A DNA stretch of 64,000 nucleotides from Pirellulales bacterium (GCA_019694435.1 JAIBBZ010000002.1:124001-188000), one strand, 5' to 3'. Positions 17,545 to 28,018 are shown, numbered from the stretch's first letter. Translations and numbers: made by a program. The notes: generated by a model not told the origin, from the sequence alone.

Positions 17545-18570
17545 ATGCACATCGAAGGACGCACAAACGTCACCAGCCAGCGGTTCGGCTCGGGCAGTAT
17601 CGACGGCCTGGGCCGCGAGCTGGGGCGGTTTGTCGTGGCGACCATGGAGTTGCCCTGGAACCTGGTGCGCGAGCGGCTCGGGGCGCTGCCGGAGGCCGTC
17701 GTCTGCGTCGAATCGCTCGAATCTGACGTGGTCGAGCGGCAACTGGCCGCGATGCCGCCGTGCGACACGGTGCTGGCCGTCGGCGGGGGGCAAGCAGTCG
17801 ACTTGGGCAAGTACCTCGCCTGGCGGCGCGGCTGCCGATTGGTCACGGTACCGACGGTGATCAGCGTCGACGCGTTCGTCACTCCGAAAGCGGCGCTGCG
17901 GCGCAATCACATTGTCGAGTACGTCGGCGACAGCAGCCCGGACCCGTTGGTGATTGACTACGACCTGCTACGTACGGCGCCGGCCGAACTCAATATTGCC
18001 GGCGCCGGTGACGTACTCTCGTGCCATACGGCCACGTTCGACTGGGAGCTGGCCCAGCGCGCCGGCCGCAGCACCTATCCCTTCAGCGCGGCCGACGTGG
18101 CGGCCGGCCGCCGGCTCGTGCAAGACATGGACGACCAGGCCGACGAGATTCGCCGTGTCACCGATGCGGGCCTGCAGGCCATTGTTGACGCCTACCTGCG
18201 GATCAATACGATCTGTCTGCCGGCCGATCACTACCGAGTCGAAGAAGGCTCGGAGCATTTCGTGTTTTACGAGCTCGAACAGCGCCTGGGCCGGGGTTTC
18301 ATCCACGGCCACATCGTGGGCCTGGGCATCTACCTGATGAGCCGGCTGCAGGAGAACGACCACGAGCGGATCGTCGACTTGATGCACCGCCTGGACCTGC
18401 GCTTTCAGCCGGCCGACATGGAGATCCCGCGCGCGGCGCTGGCCGAGTCGCTGTTGAATGTCCGCGCGTTCACCGAGCGGCACCACCACTGGTACTCGGT
18501 GATCCAGGAACGTGAAATCACGCCGGCCTGGATCGAAGACGCGCTCGCCGGCCTGCGGTTTACCTGTTAG
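17545..18570 (+). CDS. sn-Glycerol-1-phosphate dehydrogenase-like enzyme
   Basis: 341 residues, iron-containing-alcohol-dehydrogenase/dehydroquinate-synthase fold, AraM/EgsA branch. NAD(P) loop VGGGQAVDLGKYLA at 79-92, then VPTVISVDAF, GAGDVLSCHTATFDW (Asp156), EEGSEHF (His238) and FIHGHIVGLG (His254/His256) giving the metal site. Family members reduce dihydroxyacetone phosphate to sn-glycerol-1-phosphate, the archaeal lipid enantiomer also made by some bacteria. AAAGGA precedes ATG 17545. Pairing with an APC permease is not typical of lipid synthesis, so the substrate could differ. Confidence 0.8.
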   Translation: MHIEGRTNVTSQRFGSGSIDGLGRELGRFVVATMELPWNLVRERLGALPEAVVCVESLESDVVERQLAAMPPCDTVLAVGGGQAVDLGKYLAWRRGCRLVTVPTVISVDAFVTPKAALRRNHIVEYVGDSSPDPLVIDYDLLRTAPAELNIAGAGDVLSCHTATFDWELAQRAGRSTYPFSAADVAAGRRLVQDMDDQADEIRRVTDAGLQAIVDAYLRINTICLPADHYRVEEGSEHFVFYELEQRLGRGFIHGHIVGLGIYLMSRLQENDHERIVDLMHRLDLRFQPADMEIPRAALAESLLNVRAFTERHHHWYSVIQEREITPAWIEDALAGLRFTC

Positions 18571-18624
18571 CGGCCCGCCCCGCCCTACCCTGGCGCTGCA
18601 ATTGGAGCCGGTTGCGCCGCAGAT

Positions 18625-19206
18625 TCACGGCGCGATCACGCCGGCGCGTTTCCAAGGCCGGATCACCATGCGTACCCGACCGAGGATCTGGTCGGCCGGC
18701 ACGTCGCCGTTGAAACGACTGTCGTCCGAGTCCTTCGAGTCGTCGCCCAGCAGGTAATAGCCGCGCCGGCAGGTGTACGCCTGGTCGTAAATGATGTTTC
18801 CGTAGGGGAAGTATTGGATGTTGGCCAGGAAATCGGGCTTCGCAATCGGGCGGCCGTTAATGACGATGCGCCGGTCTTTCAGGATTTGAATCGTCTCGCC
18901 CGGCAGCGCGACGACACGCTTGGCGATCACGTCGCCGGCTGCCTGTCGCACGGCGACAATCTCCCAGCGCCGCGGGCGGCGCACCTGGTAGGTCAGCTTT
19001 TCGACCAAGACGGTATCGCCGGTTTCCCAACTCGAGCCCTGCAGCGTCGGGTGCATCGACGGCGACGTCATCCGGACGGTGAACAGGCACCAGGGCGCAA
19101 GGAGGGTTGCCATGCCGTAGATCGCGAATCCATTGCGACCGATTACCCACAATCTCCGCAGCCAGGATCGAGGCGGGCAACTCGCCTTGTGCGCAGGCTC
19201 GCTCAT
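18625..19206 (-). CDS. lepB: Signal peptidase I
   Basis: 193 residues. One N-terminal membrane helix (about 20-44), then box B MTSPSMHPTL with nucleophile Ser50, box D VIAKRVVALPGE with general base Lys96, and box E YLLGDDSKDSDDSR (GDD instead of the commoner GDN). It removes signal peptides from exported proteins at the outer face of the cytoplasmic membrane. The ATG lies 2 bases after the stop of the small membrane protein, so the two are translationally coupled and share an operon with the radical SAM enzyme. Confidence 0.93.
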   Translation of the reverse strand: MSEPAHKASCPPRSWLRRLWVIGRNGFAIYGMATLLAPWCLFTVRMTSPSMHPTLQGSSWETGDTVLVEKLTYQVRRPRRWEIVAVRQAAGDVIAKRVVALPGETIQILKDRRIVINGRPIAKPDFLANIQYFPYGNIIYDQAYTCRRGYYLLGDDSKDSDDSRFNGDVPADQILGRVRMVIRPWKRAGVIAP

Positions 19207-19208
19207 GC

Positions 19209-19553
19209 TCACGGGTCCGTGTGTTCCGGCGCACTGGCAAGGCCCGCATGAGCTGCAGCCGCGTCCGGCAAGGCATTCGTCTCGGCGAGTTGCTGTTCGA
19301 TGAGTTGCAGGCGCTTGAGCTGCTCGAGCCGGGCGGACCGCGTGGCCCCCCTGCAAGCGCGCACGTTGAACAGCCCCGAGCAAGTGATCAACACGGCGAT
19401 GGCCGTCGTCGCGCCCAGCAGTTGGGCACACGTGAAGGTCCACGGTTGCTTCGGTTTCGGCTCTGGCACCGGCGGCCCGCCGGGGTTGGGAAGACGGACG
19501 TCATCGAACCAGGAATCATCGGGCAAATCGTGATCGTGAAAGGAATCAGTCAT
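19209..19553 (-). CDS. Small single-pass membrane protein
   Basis: 114 residues, not recognised. An acidic N-terminus (DSFHDHDLPDDSWFDD), a proline-rich linker, one membrane helix around 42-64 (FTCAQLLGATTAIAVLITC) and a charged helical tail with coiled-coil character (LEQLKRLQLIEQQLAE). The helix resembles the recurring planctomycete pattern F(S/T)xxxLLxxTTxxAVL. Cysteines at the helix ends and in VRACRG. It sits between a radical SAM enzyme and signal peptidase I; it might be a substrate or an anchor for either, which is inference. Confidence 0.75.
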   Translation of the reverse strand: MTDSFHDHDLPDDSWFDDVRLPNPGGPPVPEPKPKQPWTFTCAQLLGATTAIAVLITCSGLFNVRACRGATRSARLEQLKRLQLIEQQLAETNALPDAAAAHAGLASAPEHTDP

Positions 19554-19577
19554 CTCCAGTTCCTCGGCAGGCGTTCG

Positions 19578-20654
19578 TTACGGCTTCAGAGTTGCGGAAT
19601 TCAGCGGAGGGCGAGCACGGTGCTTGCGCAGCGCTTCGCGATGACACAAGCGTTCCCAGAGACACAGCAGCCCGTCGGGGCGCGTGACGTCGCCGGTGCG
19701 GATGAAATTGCTGCAGCGGCAAAAGGTCGAACAACGGGACTCGATAGCGCAGGCATCACACGCGGGCAAGGTCTTGGGCGGCCAGGTGCGCAGCGACAAG
19801 AAGTGATCGACGTCGGACACCTTGCCCGGAATCAGCAGCGGGTGACCGGGCGGATCCTCGCCGACGATGCGTTCGCAGGGATATATGCGGCCGGAGGGAG
19901 CCACGGCGACCTGCCCTTCGCCAAACGAGCAGCGCGCCGTCGCGGTGCCCCGGATGCTCAGCAGCGCGGCCGCTTTTTCGTCCAGGCAGCTCACGTGGAA
20001 GTCCGGCTGCAATTCGGCCCACAGCTCGGCCGCTTCGGCGACCGCGGTCTGCAACCGCGAGCCGTCGGCAAAGGACCAGTCGACCCACAAGTCGAGCGAG
20101 GGCGTAACCTGCCGGACACCGAGGTCGTAAAGATGCCGGAGCCCCTTGGCAAATGCAGTGACCGTTGTCGGCCGCACGACCATGACGACGTTCAAGTCTT
20201 TGCCCGCGGCGAACAACCGGCCCAGCGTGGCCTCGACTCGCGCACAGGTCGCGTCCCGCAGGGCGATCCGGTGACGATCGTGATTCTCGGGCACGCCATC
20301 GTGGCTGATGCTGAGGGCCACGGCCGGATCGAGCATGACCTGCCAGGCCTGTTCCGTATCGATGGTGCCGTTCGTGGTCAGATCGAACCGGACGCTGCAC
20401 GAGCACGCCTCGGCCCGTTGCCGCGCATAGCGCATCCACTGCAGAATGCGGTCTGCCTCCAAGAGGGGCTCGCCGCCGAAGAAGCCCAAGTCGAGCGTGC
20501 CTTGGGGTTGCAGACTGGCCAGGGCGCGATCGATCGCCTGTTCGCCCAGGTCGACGGGCATCACCCGCCCCAGTTTCTCGCCCGTGTAGCAATACGTGCA
20601 CCGCAGGTTGCACGCATGCGTGACGACCAGTGTGAGCTCGAAGTGCTCGAACAC
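19578..20654 (-). CDS. Radical SAM/SPASM domain enzyme
   Basis: 358 residues. The [4Fe-4S]-SAM cluster motif is CNLRCTYC (Cys15, Cys19, Cys22), followed by FFGGEP at 58-63. The C-terminal SPASM region has Cys242, Cys260, Cys299, Cys302, Cys308, Cys312, Cys314 and Cys331, enough for two auxiliary clusters. Family members modify peptides or proteins (RiPP maturases, anaerobic sulfatase-maturating enzymes). GTG start at 20654 with GGGAGG seven bases upstream. It heads a three-gene operon with the small membrane protein (gap 24 bases) and lepB. No sulfatase or obvious precursor peptide is adjacent. Confidence 0.88.
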   Translation of the reverse strand: MFEHFELTLVVTHACNLRCTYCYTGEKLGRVMPVDLGEQAIDRALASLQPQGTLDLGFFGGEPLLEADRILQWMRYARQRAEACSCSVRFDLTTNGTIDTEQAWQVMLDPAVALSISHDGVPENHDRHRIALRDATCARVEATLGRLFAAGKDLNVVMVVRPTTVTAFAKGLRHLYDLGVRQVTPSLDLWVDWSFADGSRLQTAVAEAAELWAELQPDFHVSCLDEKAAALLSIRGTATARCSFGEGQVAVAPSGRIYPCERIVGEDPPGHPLLIPGKVSDVDHFLSLRTWPPKTLPACDACAIESRCSTFCRCSNFIRTGDVTRPDGLLCLWERLCHREALRKHRARPPLNSATLKP

Positions 20655-21070
20655 GGGCTGCCTCCCGTGGCTCGTCCGCTTGTCCAGCGCCGAACCGCAA
20701 CGCCCGTGCGGGAAGACTTGCCGCGAATCGCGGATCGATCAATCACGCGCCCGCGACGAATTCACCGCTCGGAAAACCTTGCTGGACACCAGCGGCGAAG
20801 CACACTCAGTTCCGTATCTGCACGCTATGACCGTTCTCTGTGCATCGCAAGAAAAATGCGCGCGTGCACGCACGAAGTTGTCGAATCCTTTGGTTTGCAC
20901 GCGAATCGTTCGCGAGCATTTCTCATGGCGCACGAAGAGAACTCGATCGAAGTTCGGCTGCTTCGCAGGAGTCGTCACCGTGTGCGGAGCCGCGTCGCCC
21001 GCCTGCATCTAATCGGCCACGCCTGCGGCAGTGCGAAATGGGCCTGCTTACAGGAGATCCGGCCGGGTCA

Positions 21071-21084
21071 CATTCGCGCGAATG
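21071..21084. promoter_or_regulatory. Perfect 14-bp palindrome, possible operator
   Basis: CATTCGCGCGAATG is a perfect dyad in gene-free DNA, 165 bases before the sigma-54-like promoter of glnB. It does not match the NtrC consensus. It could bind a dimeric regulator of glnB or of the divergent radical SAM operon. Confidence 0.35.
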
Positions 21085-21235
21085 AAACAGTGGGGCCCTG
21101 GCTTCTCGCGCCGTCGTGACGGCCGGATGTCGAGAACCGGGATTCTTGGCTGTTTGAATGAATTGGCACAAGCGATTGATAGGAAACGAGTTGTGTTGAT
21201 CTCTGGTCGGGTAACTCGGCAAAAACTGGAGCGAT

Positions 21236-21251
21236 TGGCACAGTCCATGCG
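21236..21251 (+). promoter_or_regulatory. Sigma-54-type (-24/-12) promoter of glnB
   Basis: TGGCAC at 21236-21241 and TGC at 21248-21250 place the invariant GG (21237-21238) and GC (21249-21250) exactly 12 bases apart, as in sigma-54 promoters (consensus TGGCAC-N5-TTGCA). The expected start is near 21262, giving a leader of about 160 bases before glnB. Nitrogen control of glnB by sigma-54 is common in other bacteria. A second TTGGCACA at 21162-21169 lacks a -12 element. Confidence 0.5.
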
Positions 21252-21361
21252 TTTGACCTCCTGCGGAAACGCAAACGGGCCCCTGAGGCCGGCTCAAGAG
21301 GCGAAAGCCGGCGGGCAGCGAAAGCGACCCTGGCCCTTTGCGAACACTCCAAACGTGCTGA

Positions 21362-21763
<402 letters not shown>

Positions 21764-21785
21764 GCGCGTCGCTGGAGCGCTTGCC

Positions 21786-21820
21786 GGCCCGACAGGCGCC
21801 CTGTGCGGCGCTTGTCGGCC
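21786..21820 (+). terminator. GC-rich stem-loop after glnB
   Basis: GGCC-GACA-GCGCC pairs with GGCGC-TGTC-GGCC (one bulged C, one mismatch) around a CTGTGC loop, 22 bases after the glnB stop. No T-run follows, so it may protect the 3' end or act together with the next hairpin. Confidence 0.4.
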
Positions 21821-21841
21821 TGGGGAGGTTGGACTAAAACT

Positions 21842-21869
21842 CGGCGGTCAGGCGGCCGCCGGGTTTTTT
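21842..21869 (+). terminator. Intrinsic terminator of glnB
   Basis: CGGCGG (21842-21847), an 8-base loop, CCGCCG (21856-21861), then six Ts at 21864-21869. It separates glnB from the acyl-CoA dehydrogenase gene starting at 21919. Confidence 0.75.
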
Positions 21870-21918
21870 CCATTTCTTGGAGGGAAGGCGGTCGCGGATT
21901 GTCGTGTCGAGGGGACCG

Positions 21919-23766
21919 ATGTCGCACGAGTTTCTCTTCGATCTGCGCGATTTGCAGTTTGTCCTGTTCGAGCACCTGCACGCCGAGCGGTTGTTCGAGT
22001 TCGAGGCCTTTCGCGAGTTCACCCGCGCGGAGGTCGACCACACGCTCCAAGAAGCACGCAAGTTTGCGGCCAAGGTCCTGGCCCCCTGCAACGCCGCAGG
22101 CGATCGCGAGGGGTGCCGCTGGGAGGACGGTCGGGTCTACGTGCCCCAGGCGTTTCACGCCGTCTACCGGCAGTTGCAGGAAAGCGGTTGGATGGCCGTG
22201 AGCACGCCGCCCGAGTTTGGCGGGGCCGGGCTGCCGTTCTGCGTCGGTGCCGCGATCGGCGAGATGTTCATCGCCGCGAATTGCTCGCTGTCGATGATTG
22301 CCGGCCTGACGCGCACGGCGGCCTCGCTGTTGATCGAGTATGGCGACGACGACATGAAGCGGCGCTATGTGCCCCCCTTGGTGGACGGGCGCTGGCAGGG
22401 CACCATGTGCCTGACCGAGCCGCATGCCGGCTCGGCCGTCGGGGCGCTGACCACCTCGGCCACGAAACGCGACGGCAAGTATTTCCTCCGCGGACAGAAA
22501 ATCTTCATCTCCGGCGGCGAGCACGACCTGGTGGAGAACGTGATCCACCTCGTCCTGGCCCGGGTCGAAGGCGCCCCGCCGGGCATCAAGGGCGTCAGCC
22601 TGTTCCTGGTGCCCAAGCTGCGCGTCGACGCCGAGGGCCGGTCGGGCGAGTCGAACGACGTGACCTGCGTCGGCATCGAAGAAAAGCTGGGGATTCACGC
22701 CTCGCCCACCTGCGCGATGAGCTTCGGCGAGAACGACAATTGCCAGGCCTGGTTGATCGGCGAGGAGAACCGCGGCATCGAGTACATGTTCCACATGATG
22801 AACGCGGCCCGCGTCGGCGTCGGCCTGCAAGGCGTGGCGATGGGGTCCTGGGCCTACCTCGCGGCGCTCGACTATGCCCGGCAGCGCGTCCAGGGCGTCG
22901 ACATGCGGAACATCCGCGACCCGAATGCCCCCTACGTGCTGATCACGGAGCACCCCGACGTGCGCCGCATGCTGGCCACGATGAAGGCCTACGTCGAGGG
23001 CGGCCGGGCCCTGCTGCTGCACACGGCGTTCTGCCTCGACCTGGTCGAGAACTCGCCCGACGAGGCCCTGCGTCAGAAGATGCTCAATCGCGCCGAGCTG
23101 CTCACCCCGATTTGCAAGGCCTACTGCAGCGACACGGGCTTCGAGGTGGCCACTCTGGCCGTGCAGACCTTGGGCGGCCACGGCTATCTGAAGGACTATC
23201 CGATCGAGCAATTGCTGCGCGACGTGAAAATCGCCTCGATCTACGAAGGCACCAACGGCATTCAGGCCCTCGACCTGTTGGGCCGCAAGGTCGGCCGGCA
23301 CAACGGCGCGCTGTTCCTCGAGTTGATGTCCGATCTCGACGCTTTCCTGTCCGAGGCCCAGCAACTGCCGGTGTTTGGCCCATCGGTAGCGACGCTGCGG
23401 CAGGCGAAGCAGCAGTTGGAAAACGTGACGATGAACTTCGCCATGATGCAGATGTCGGGAGACCTGCTGTACCCACTGCTGGTGGCCACGTTGTACCTGC
23501 GGATGTTCGGCAACGTGATTACGGCCTGGATCCTGCTCGAACAGGGGCTCGTCGCCCAGCGTGCGCTCGAGCGCCTGTGGGCCGCGGCCGACGTGAACGG
23601 CGACGAGGCCCGCGCGGCGTTCTGCCGCGGAGACGACGAGGGCCGGTTTTACGACAACAAGGTCAAGACGGCCCGGTTCTTCATTGGCCAGTTGCTGCCG
23701 CAGAACGACGGACTTGCGGCCGTCATCGGTGGGGGCGATCGCAGCGCGTTGGAGATGCACTTCTAG
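21919..23766 (+). CDS. Acyl-CoA dehydrogenase, long (DmdC-like) type
   Basis: 615 residues, the length of the DmdC/AidB-related group with an extra C-terminal domain. FAD/acyl-CoA motifs: MCLTEPHAGSAVGAL near residue 173, GQKIFISGGEHD near 193 and IYEGTNGIQALDLLGRK near 440, whose glutamate is the expected catalytic base. It oxidises an acyl-CoA to the 2-enoyl-CoA, passing electrons to ETF. ATG 21919 has GAGGGG upstream. The CoA-ligase-like gene begins 53 bases downstream, so together they could activate and oxidise a carboxylic acid. Confidence 0.92.
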   Translation: MSHEFLFDLRDLQFVLFEHLHAERLFEFEAFREFTRAEVDHTLQEARKFAAKVLAPCNAAGDREGCRWEDGRVYVPQAFHAVYRQLQESGWMAVSTPPEFGGAGLPFCVGAAIGEMFIAANCSLSMIAGLTRTAASLLIEYGDDDMKRRYVPPLVDGRWQGTMCLTEPHAGSAVGALTTSATKRDGKYFLRGQKIFISGGEHDLVENVIHLVLARVEGAPPGIKGVSLFLVPKLRVDAEGRSGESNDVTCVGIEEKLGIHASPTCAMSFGENDNCQAWLIGEENRGIEYMFHMMNAARVGVGLQGVAMGSWAYLAALDYARQRVQGVDMRNIRDPNAPYVLITEHPDVRRMLATMKAYVEGGRALLLHTAFCLDLVENSPDEALRQKMLNRAELLTPICKAYCSDTGFEVATLAVQTLGGHGYLKDYPIEQLLRDVKIASIYEGTNGIQALDLLGRKVGRHNGALFLELMSDLDAFLSEAQQLPVFGPSVATLRQAKQQLENVTMNFAMMQMSGDLLYPLLVATLYLRMFGNVITAWILLEQGLVAQRALERLWAAADVNGDEARAAFCRGDDEGRFYDNKVKTARFFIGQLLPQNDGLAAVIGGGDRSALEMHF

Positions 23767-23819
23767 TCGCGAAGTCGCCGGCGCATCGACTGCAGTCGAG
23801 CCGGCCAGCGAGTGGCACT

Positions 23820-25361
23820 GTGAACTACTACGAGCTCGAACCGCGAGAGCAGCGCGAGCTATCGGCCCGACGGCTGATTGCCTATCTGCGCGATTACATC
23901 GAGCCGTATCACCCGTTTCTACGCAAGCTGTATCGCCAGCATCACGTCGACATCCGGCGGCTCCGCACGGCCGACGACCTGCGCCGGTTGCCCATTGTCG
24001 ACAAGGATAGTCTGCGCGAAGACCCACAGGCGTTCATTCTCCGCCCGCGATTTCCCGGCGTGCCGCACCCGCCGGAATACGACACGGCGCCGATCCGCCG
24101 CACGACGCTGCTGAAATACCTGGTCCAGGCAGCGCTGAATCGCCCGCGCGAATACACGCATCTGACGCGGTACTTGACGCTCAAGGACAAGATCCGCCGC
24201 CGGGCGCTGCTGGAGTGGATGCCGATTCACTTTCACGCGTCGACCGGCTCGACCGGTACGCCCACGCCGGCCGTCTATACGCATTACGACCTGACGCACG
24301 TGTTGCCGCTCTTGACCTCGGGGCTGATCATTCCCAAGCAGCCCGATCCCGAGGAGCCGTACTACGATTACGACGAACGGGCGATGAACATTTTCCCGGG
24401 CGCGCCGCACCTGGCGTTTTTTGCGCCGGTGCTGGCGAAGATGTGCGCGGGAGCGTCGAGCTTCGAGACGTTCGGCGGCAGCGTGATTCCGACCGATCGC
24501 CAGATCGTGCTGTTCGCCCAAGGGGGCTTTTCGTCGATCACCTCGATTCCGTCCTACATGGTCCATTGGCTGCGCCGCGCCAAGCTGTTGCAGCAGGCCG
24601 GCACGATCGGACCCTTGACCAATTTCAAGCGCGTGGCGCTGGGCGCCGAACCGGTGAGCGAAAGCCTGCGCGAGCACATTCGTTCACTGGCCTTGGAACT
24701 GGGCGCGCATCCCCGATTTCGCATCTTCCAGACGCTCGGTATGACCGAGATGAAATGGGCCTTCTGGGAATGTTGCGAAGGAAGCGGCATTCACCTGAAC
24801 CCCGTGCACCATTACTGGGAGCTATTGCATCCCGAAACACGCGAGCCGGTGGCCGAAGGTGAGCCGGGAGTGCTCGTGTTCAGTCACATCGGCTGGCGCG
24901 GCACGGCGCTGGTCCGCTACTGGACCGGCGACTTGATCAAGGGCGGCTACCGCTGGACCCGCTGCGAGCATTGCGGCTATACGTTCCCGCGCGTGTATCC
25001 GCCAATCTGCCGGGCCGTGAAGGATTTCACCAAGATCAAGGGCACACGGGTCGACCTGTCGCTGCTGGTCGAGACGGTGCGCGACACGCCGGGCGTGCGC
25101 AACTTTCAAATTACGCTCGATAGCGAGGACCAATCGGCCGAGTTCTCACGCGACTTGCTCACGGTCTACGTCCTGGCCGAGGCCGGGCACAATGCAAGTA
25201 CCATCGATGAGCAGCTTCACGCACGGCTCAAATCGGCCGTCGAGGTTTCGCCCGATCGGATCGTCTTCGAGCAGAACGAGGCCGAGATGGAGCAGCGGCT
25301 GTTCGCCCGCACCGGCATCAAGGCCGAATACGTCCTCGAACGGCGCAAATTGCACGTCTGA
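23820..25361 (+). CDS. Phenylacetate-CoA-ligase-like adenylate-forming enzyme
   Basis: 513 residues from GTG 23820. AMP-binding P-loop STGSTGTPTPAVYTHYD near residue 143, GAEPVSE near 275, TLGMTEMKWAFWE near 305, and the hinge/C-terminal region from about 400. A CEHCGYTFPRVYPPIC segment near 383 looks like a zinc or structural knuckle, as in some PaaK-like proteins. Expected to activate an aryl or other carboxylate with ATP and transfer it to CoA. The frame is open far upstream over other genes, so the start rests on homology and intergenic position. No strong ribosome-binding site. Confidence 0.82.
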   Translation: MNYYELEPREQRELSARRLIAYLRDYIEPYHPFLRKLYRQHHVDIRRLRTADDLRRLPIVDKDSLREDPQAFILRPRFPGVPHPPEYDTAPIRRTTLLKYLVQAALNRPREYTHLTRYLTLKDKIRRRALLEWMPIHFHASTGSTGTPTPAVYTHYDLTHVLPLLTSGLIIPKQPDPEEPYYDYDERAMNIFPGAPHLAFFAPVLAKMCAGASSFETFGGSVIPTDRQIVLFAQGGFSSITSIPSYMVHWLRRAKLLQQAGTIGPLTNFKRVALGAEPVSESLREHIRSLALELGAHPRFRIFQTLGMTEMKWAFWECCEGSGIHLNPVHHYWELLHPETREPVAEGEPGVLVFSHIGWRGTALVRYWTGDLIKGGYRWTRCEHCGYTFPRVYPPICRAVKDFTKIKGTRVDLSLLVETVRDTPGVRNFQITLDSEDQSAEFSRDLLTVYVLAEAGHNASTIDEQLHARLKSAVEVSPDRIVFEQNEAEMEQRLFARTGIKAEYVLERRKLHV

Positions 25362-25387
25362 CGCCGCCGGGGCATTTCCAGCAGCGC

Positions 25388-25424
25388 CTTGGGCCGCGCA
25401 GCCCAATCGGGCCGCGCGGCCAAG
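25388..25424. terminator. Stem-loop between convergent genes
   Basis: CTTGG-CCGCGC pairs with GCGCGG-CCAAG (one bulged G), enclosing a second short GCCC/GGGC stem. It lies between the convergent CoA-ligase and pckA genes, 27 and 37 bases from their stops. No T-run on either strand, so if it terminates transcription it is not by the classical mechanism. Confidence 0.4.
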
Positions 25425-25460
25425 AGGCCATTGCAGGTCTCTCAGGGCAGCAATTGCGGA

Positions 25461-27056
<1,596 letters not shown>

Positions 27057-27133
27057 CGCCCTGACTCCGGCAGAGGGTCTGCGACTGACCGAGCGGAAGG
27101 CCGCGATCGCGGCGCGGATCGTCGATGCCGCTG

Positions 27134-27139
27134 ATTATA
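27134..27139 (-). promoter_or_regulatory. Possible -10 element of pckA
   Basis: A perfect TATAAT on the minus strand, about 78 bases before the pckA start; TTGACG lies too close (7 bases) to serve as its -35, and no other -35 match is found at the right spacing. Weak single-element evidence. Confidence 0.3.
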
Positions 27140-27208
27140 GGGCAGGCGTCAATTGGTCCTAGGCGTGCGGCGAAATCGCACACTCGGCCGACCTCGTCGC
27201 CGCGGCGA

Positions 27209-28018
27209 CTACTTGAACCAACTGCGCTCACCGCTCAAGAACCGGGCCACGCCCTCGTACATGCTTGTGCTGCGGAGGACGGGATGCAGATTCCGGGCCT
27301 CGAGTTCCAAGGCCGATTCGAGCGGTAGGTGCGACCCGCGCACGGCTGATGCCAGGTCGGCGAACAAGGCGTCGCGCGGCTGGCGACAAATCTGCTCGGC
27401 ATATTCGAGCGCACGCGCAGGGCCTTGGCCCTGGGCAACCAGCTCCCAGACCAGGCCAATTTCATAAGCGCGCTGAGCATCGATGCGCTGGCCGGTGATG
27501 ATCAGCGGCAAGGCCGCGCCCCAGGCCAGCAGCCGCGGCAGATAGACCGTGCCGCCATCGACCAGCGGCACGCCCCACCGCCGGCAAGCGACCGAAAACG
27601 TCGCCTGCGGTTCGGCCAGGCGGATATGGCCATGGCAGAACAATTCCAAGCCGCCGGCATAGGTGAAGCCCTGCGAGACAGTGATCACCGGCTTGACCTG
27701 GACGAGCCGCGAGCCACCCATGGGTCCGGTGCCTTCGCGCACCAGGCGATCGACTTCGGCCGGCGCGGCAAACATGTCGACGATCGAGTCGACGCCCGAC
27801 AGGTCGGCGCCGGCGCAAAAGGCCGCGTCGCCCGCACCCCGCAGCACGGCCACGGTGAGGTGCGGGTCGTTCTGAAACCGACGCCACGCGGCGAGCAGCA
27901 ACTGGGCCGTCGCGCCGTTGACAGAATTGTGGACCTCGGGGCGGTTGAGCACGATCTCGAGAATCGCGCCGCCCTCGACTTCGTGGACCGTCGTCAGCAC
28001 GGATTGCTGCTCTTGCAT
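27209..28018 (-). CDS. Enoyl-CoA hydratase/isomerase family protein
   Basis: 269 residues, crotonase fold. NRPEVHNSVNG near 24-34, AFCAGADLSGVD (oxyanion-hole strand) near 66-77, and GFTYAGGLELFCHGHIRLAEPQATFSV near 116-142, where Glu of GGLEL is in the usual active-site helix. It hydrates or isomerises an enoyl-CoA, or performs another crotonase reaction. It follows the penicillin-acylase gene by 40 bases on the same strand and ends 152 bases before pckA. A perfect palindrome GTCGCCGCGGCGAC follows the stop. Confidence 0.88.
   Translation of the reverse strand: MQEQQSVLTTVHEVEGGAILEIVLNRPEVHNSVNGATAQLLLAAWRRFQNDPHLTVAVLRGAGDAAFCAGADLSGVDSIVDMFAAPAEVDRLVREGTGPMGGSRLVQVKPVITVSQGFTYAGGLELFCHGHIRLAEPQATFSVACRRWGVPLVDGGTVYLPRLLAWGAALPLIITGQRIDAQRAYEIGLVWELVAQGQGPARALEYAEQICRQPRDALFADLASAVRGSHLPLESALELEARNLHPVLRSTSMYEGVARFLSGERSWFK

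Noticed and set aside
20739-21008. An 89-codon minus-strand frame just upstream of the radical SAM gene, considered as a precursor peptide
   Set aside because: No ribosome-binding site, third-position GC only about 65% against roughly 85-90% in neighbouring genes, and no Cys/Gly-rich core or leader resemblance to known precursors.
21162-21178. TTGGCACAAGCGATTGA as a second sigma-54 promoter
   Set aside because: The -12 GC dinucleotide is missing at the required distance.
25348-25446. ATTGCACGTCTGA and ATTGCAGGTCTCTCA near the CoA-ligase and pckA ends as another stop-spanning duplication
   Set aside because: Short match, inconsistent offset and a location between convergent genes; could be chance.
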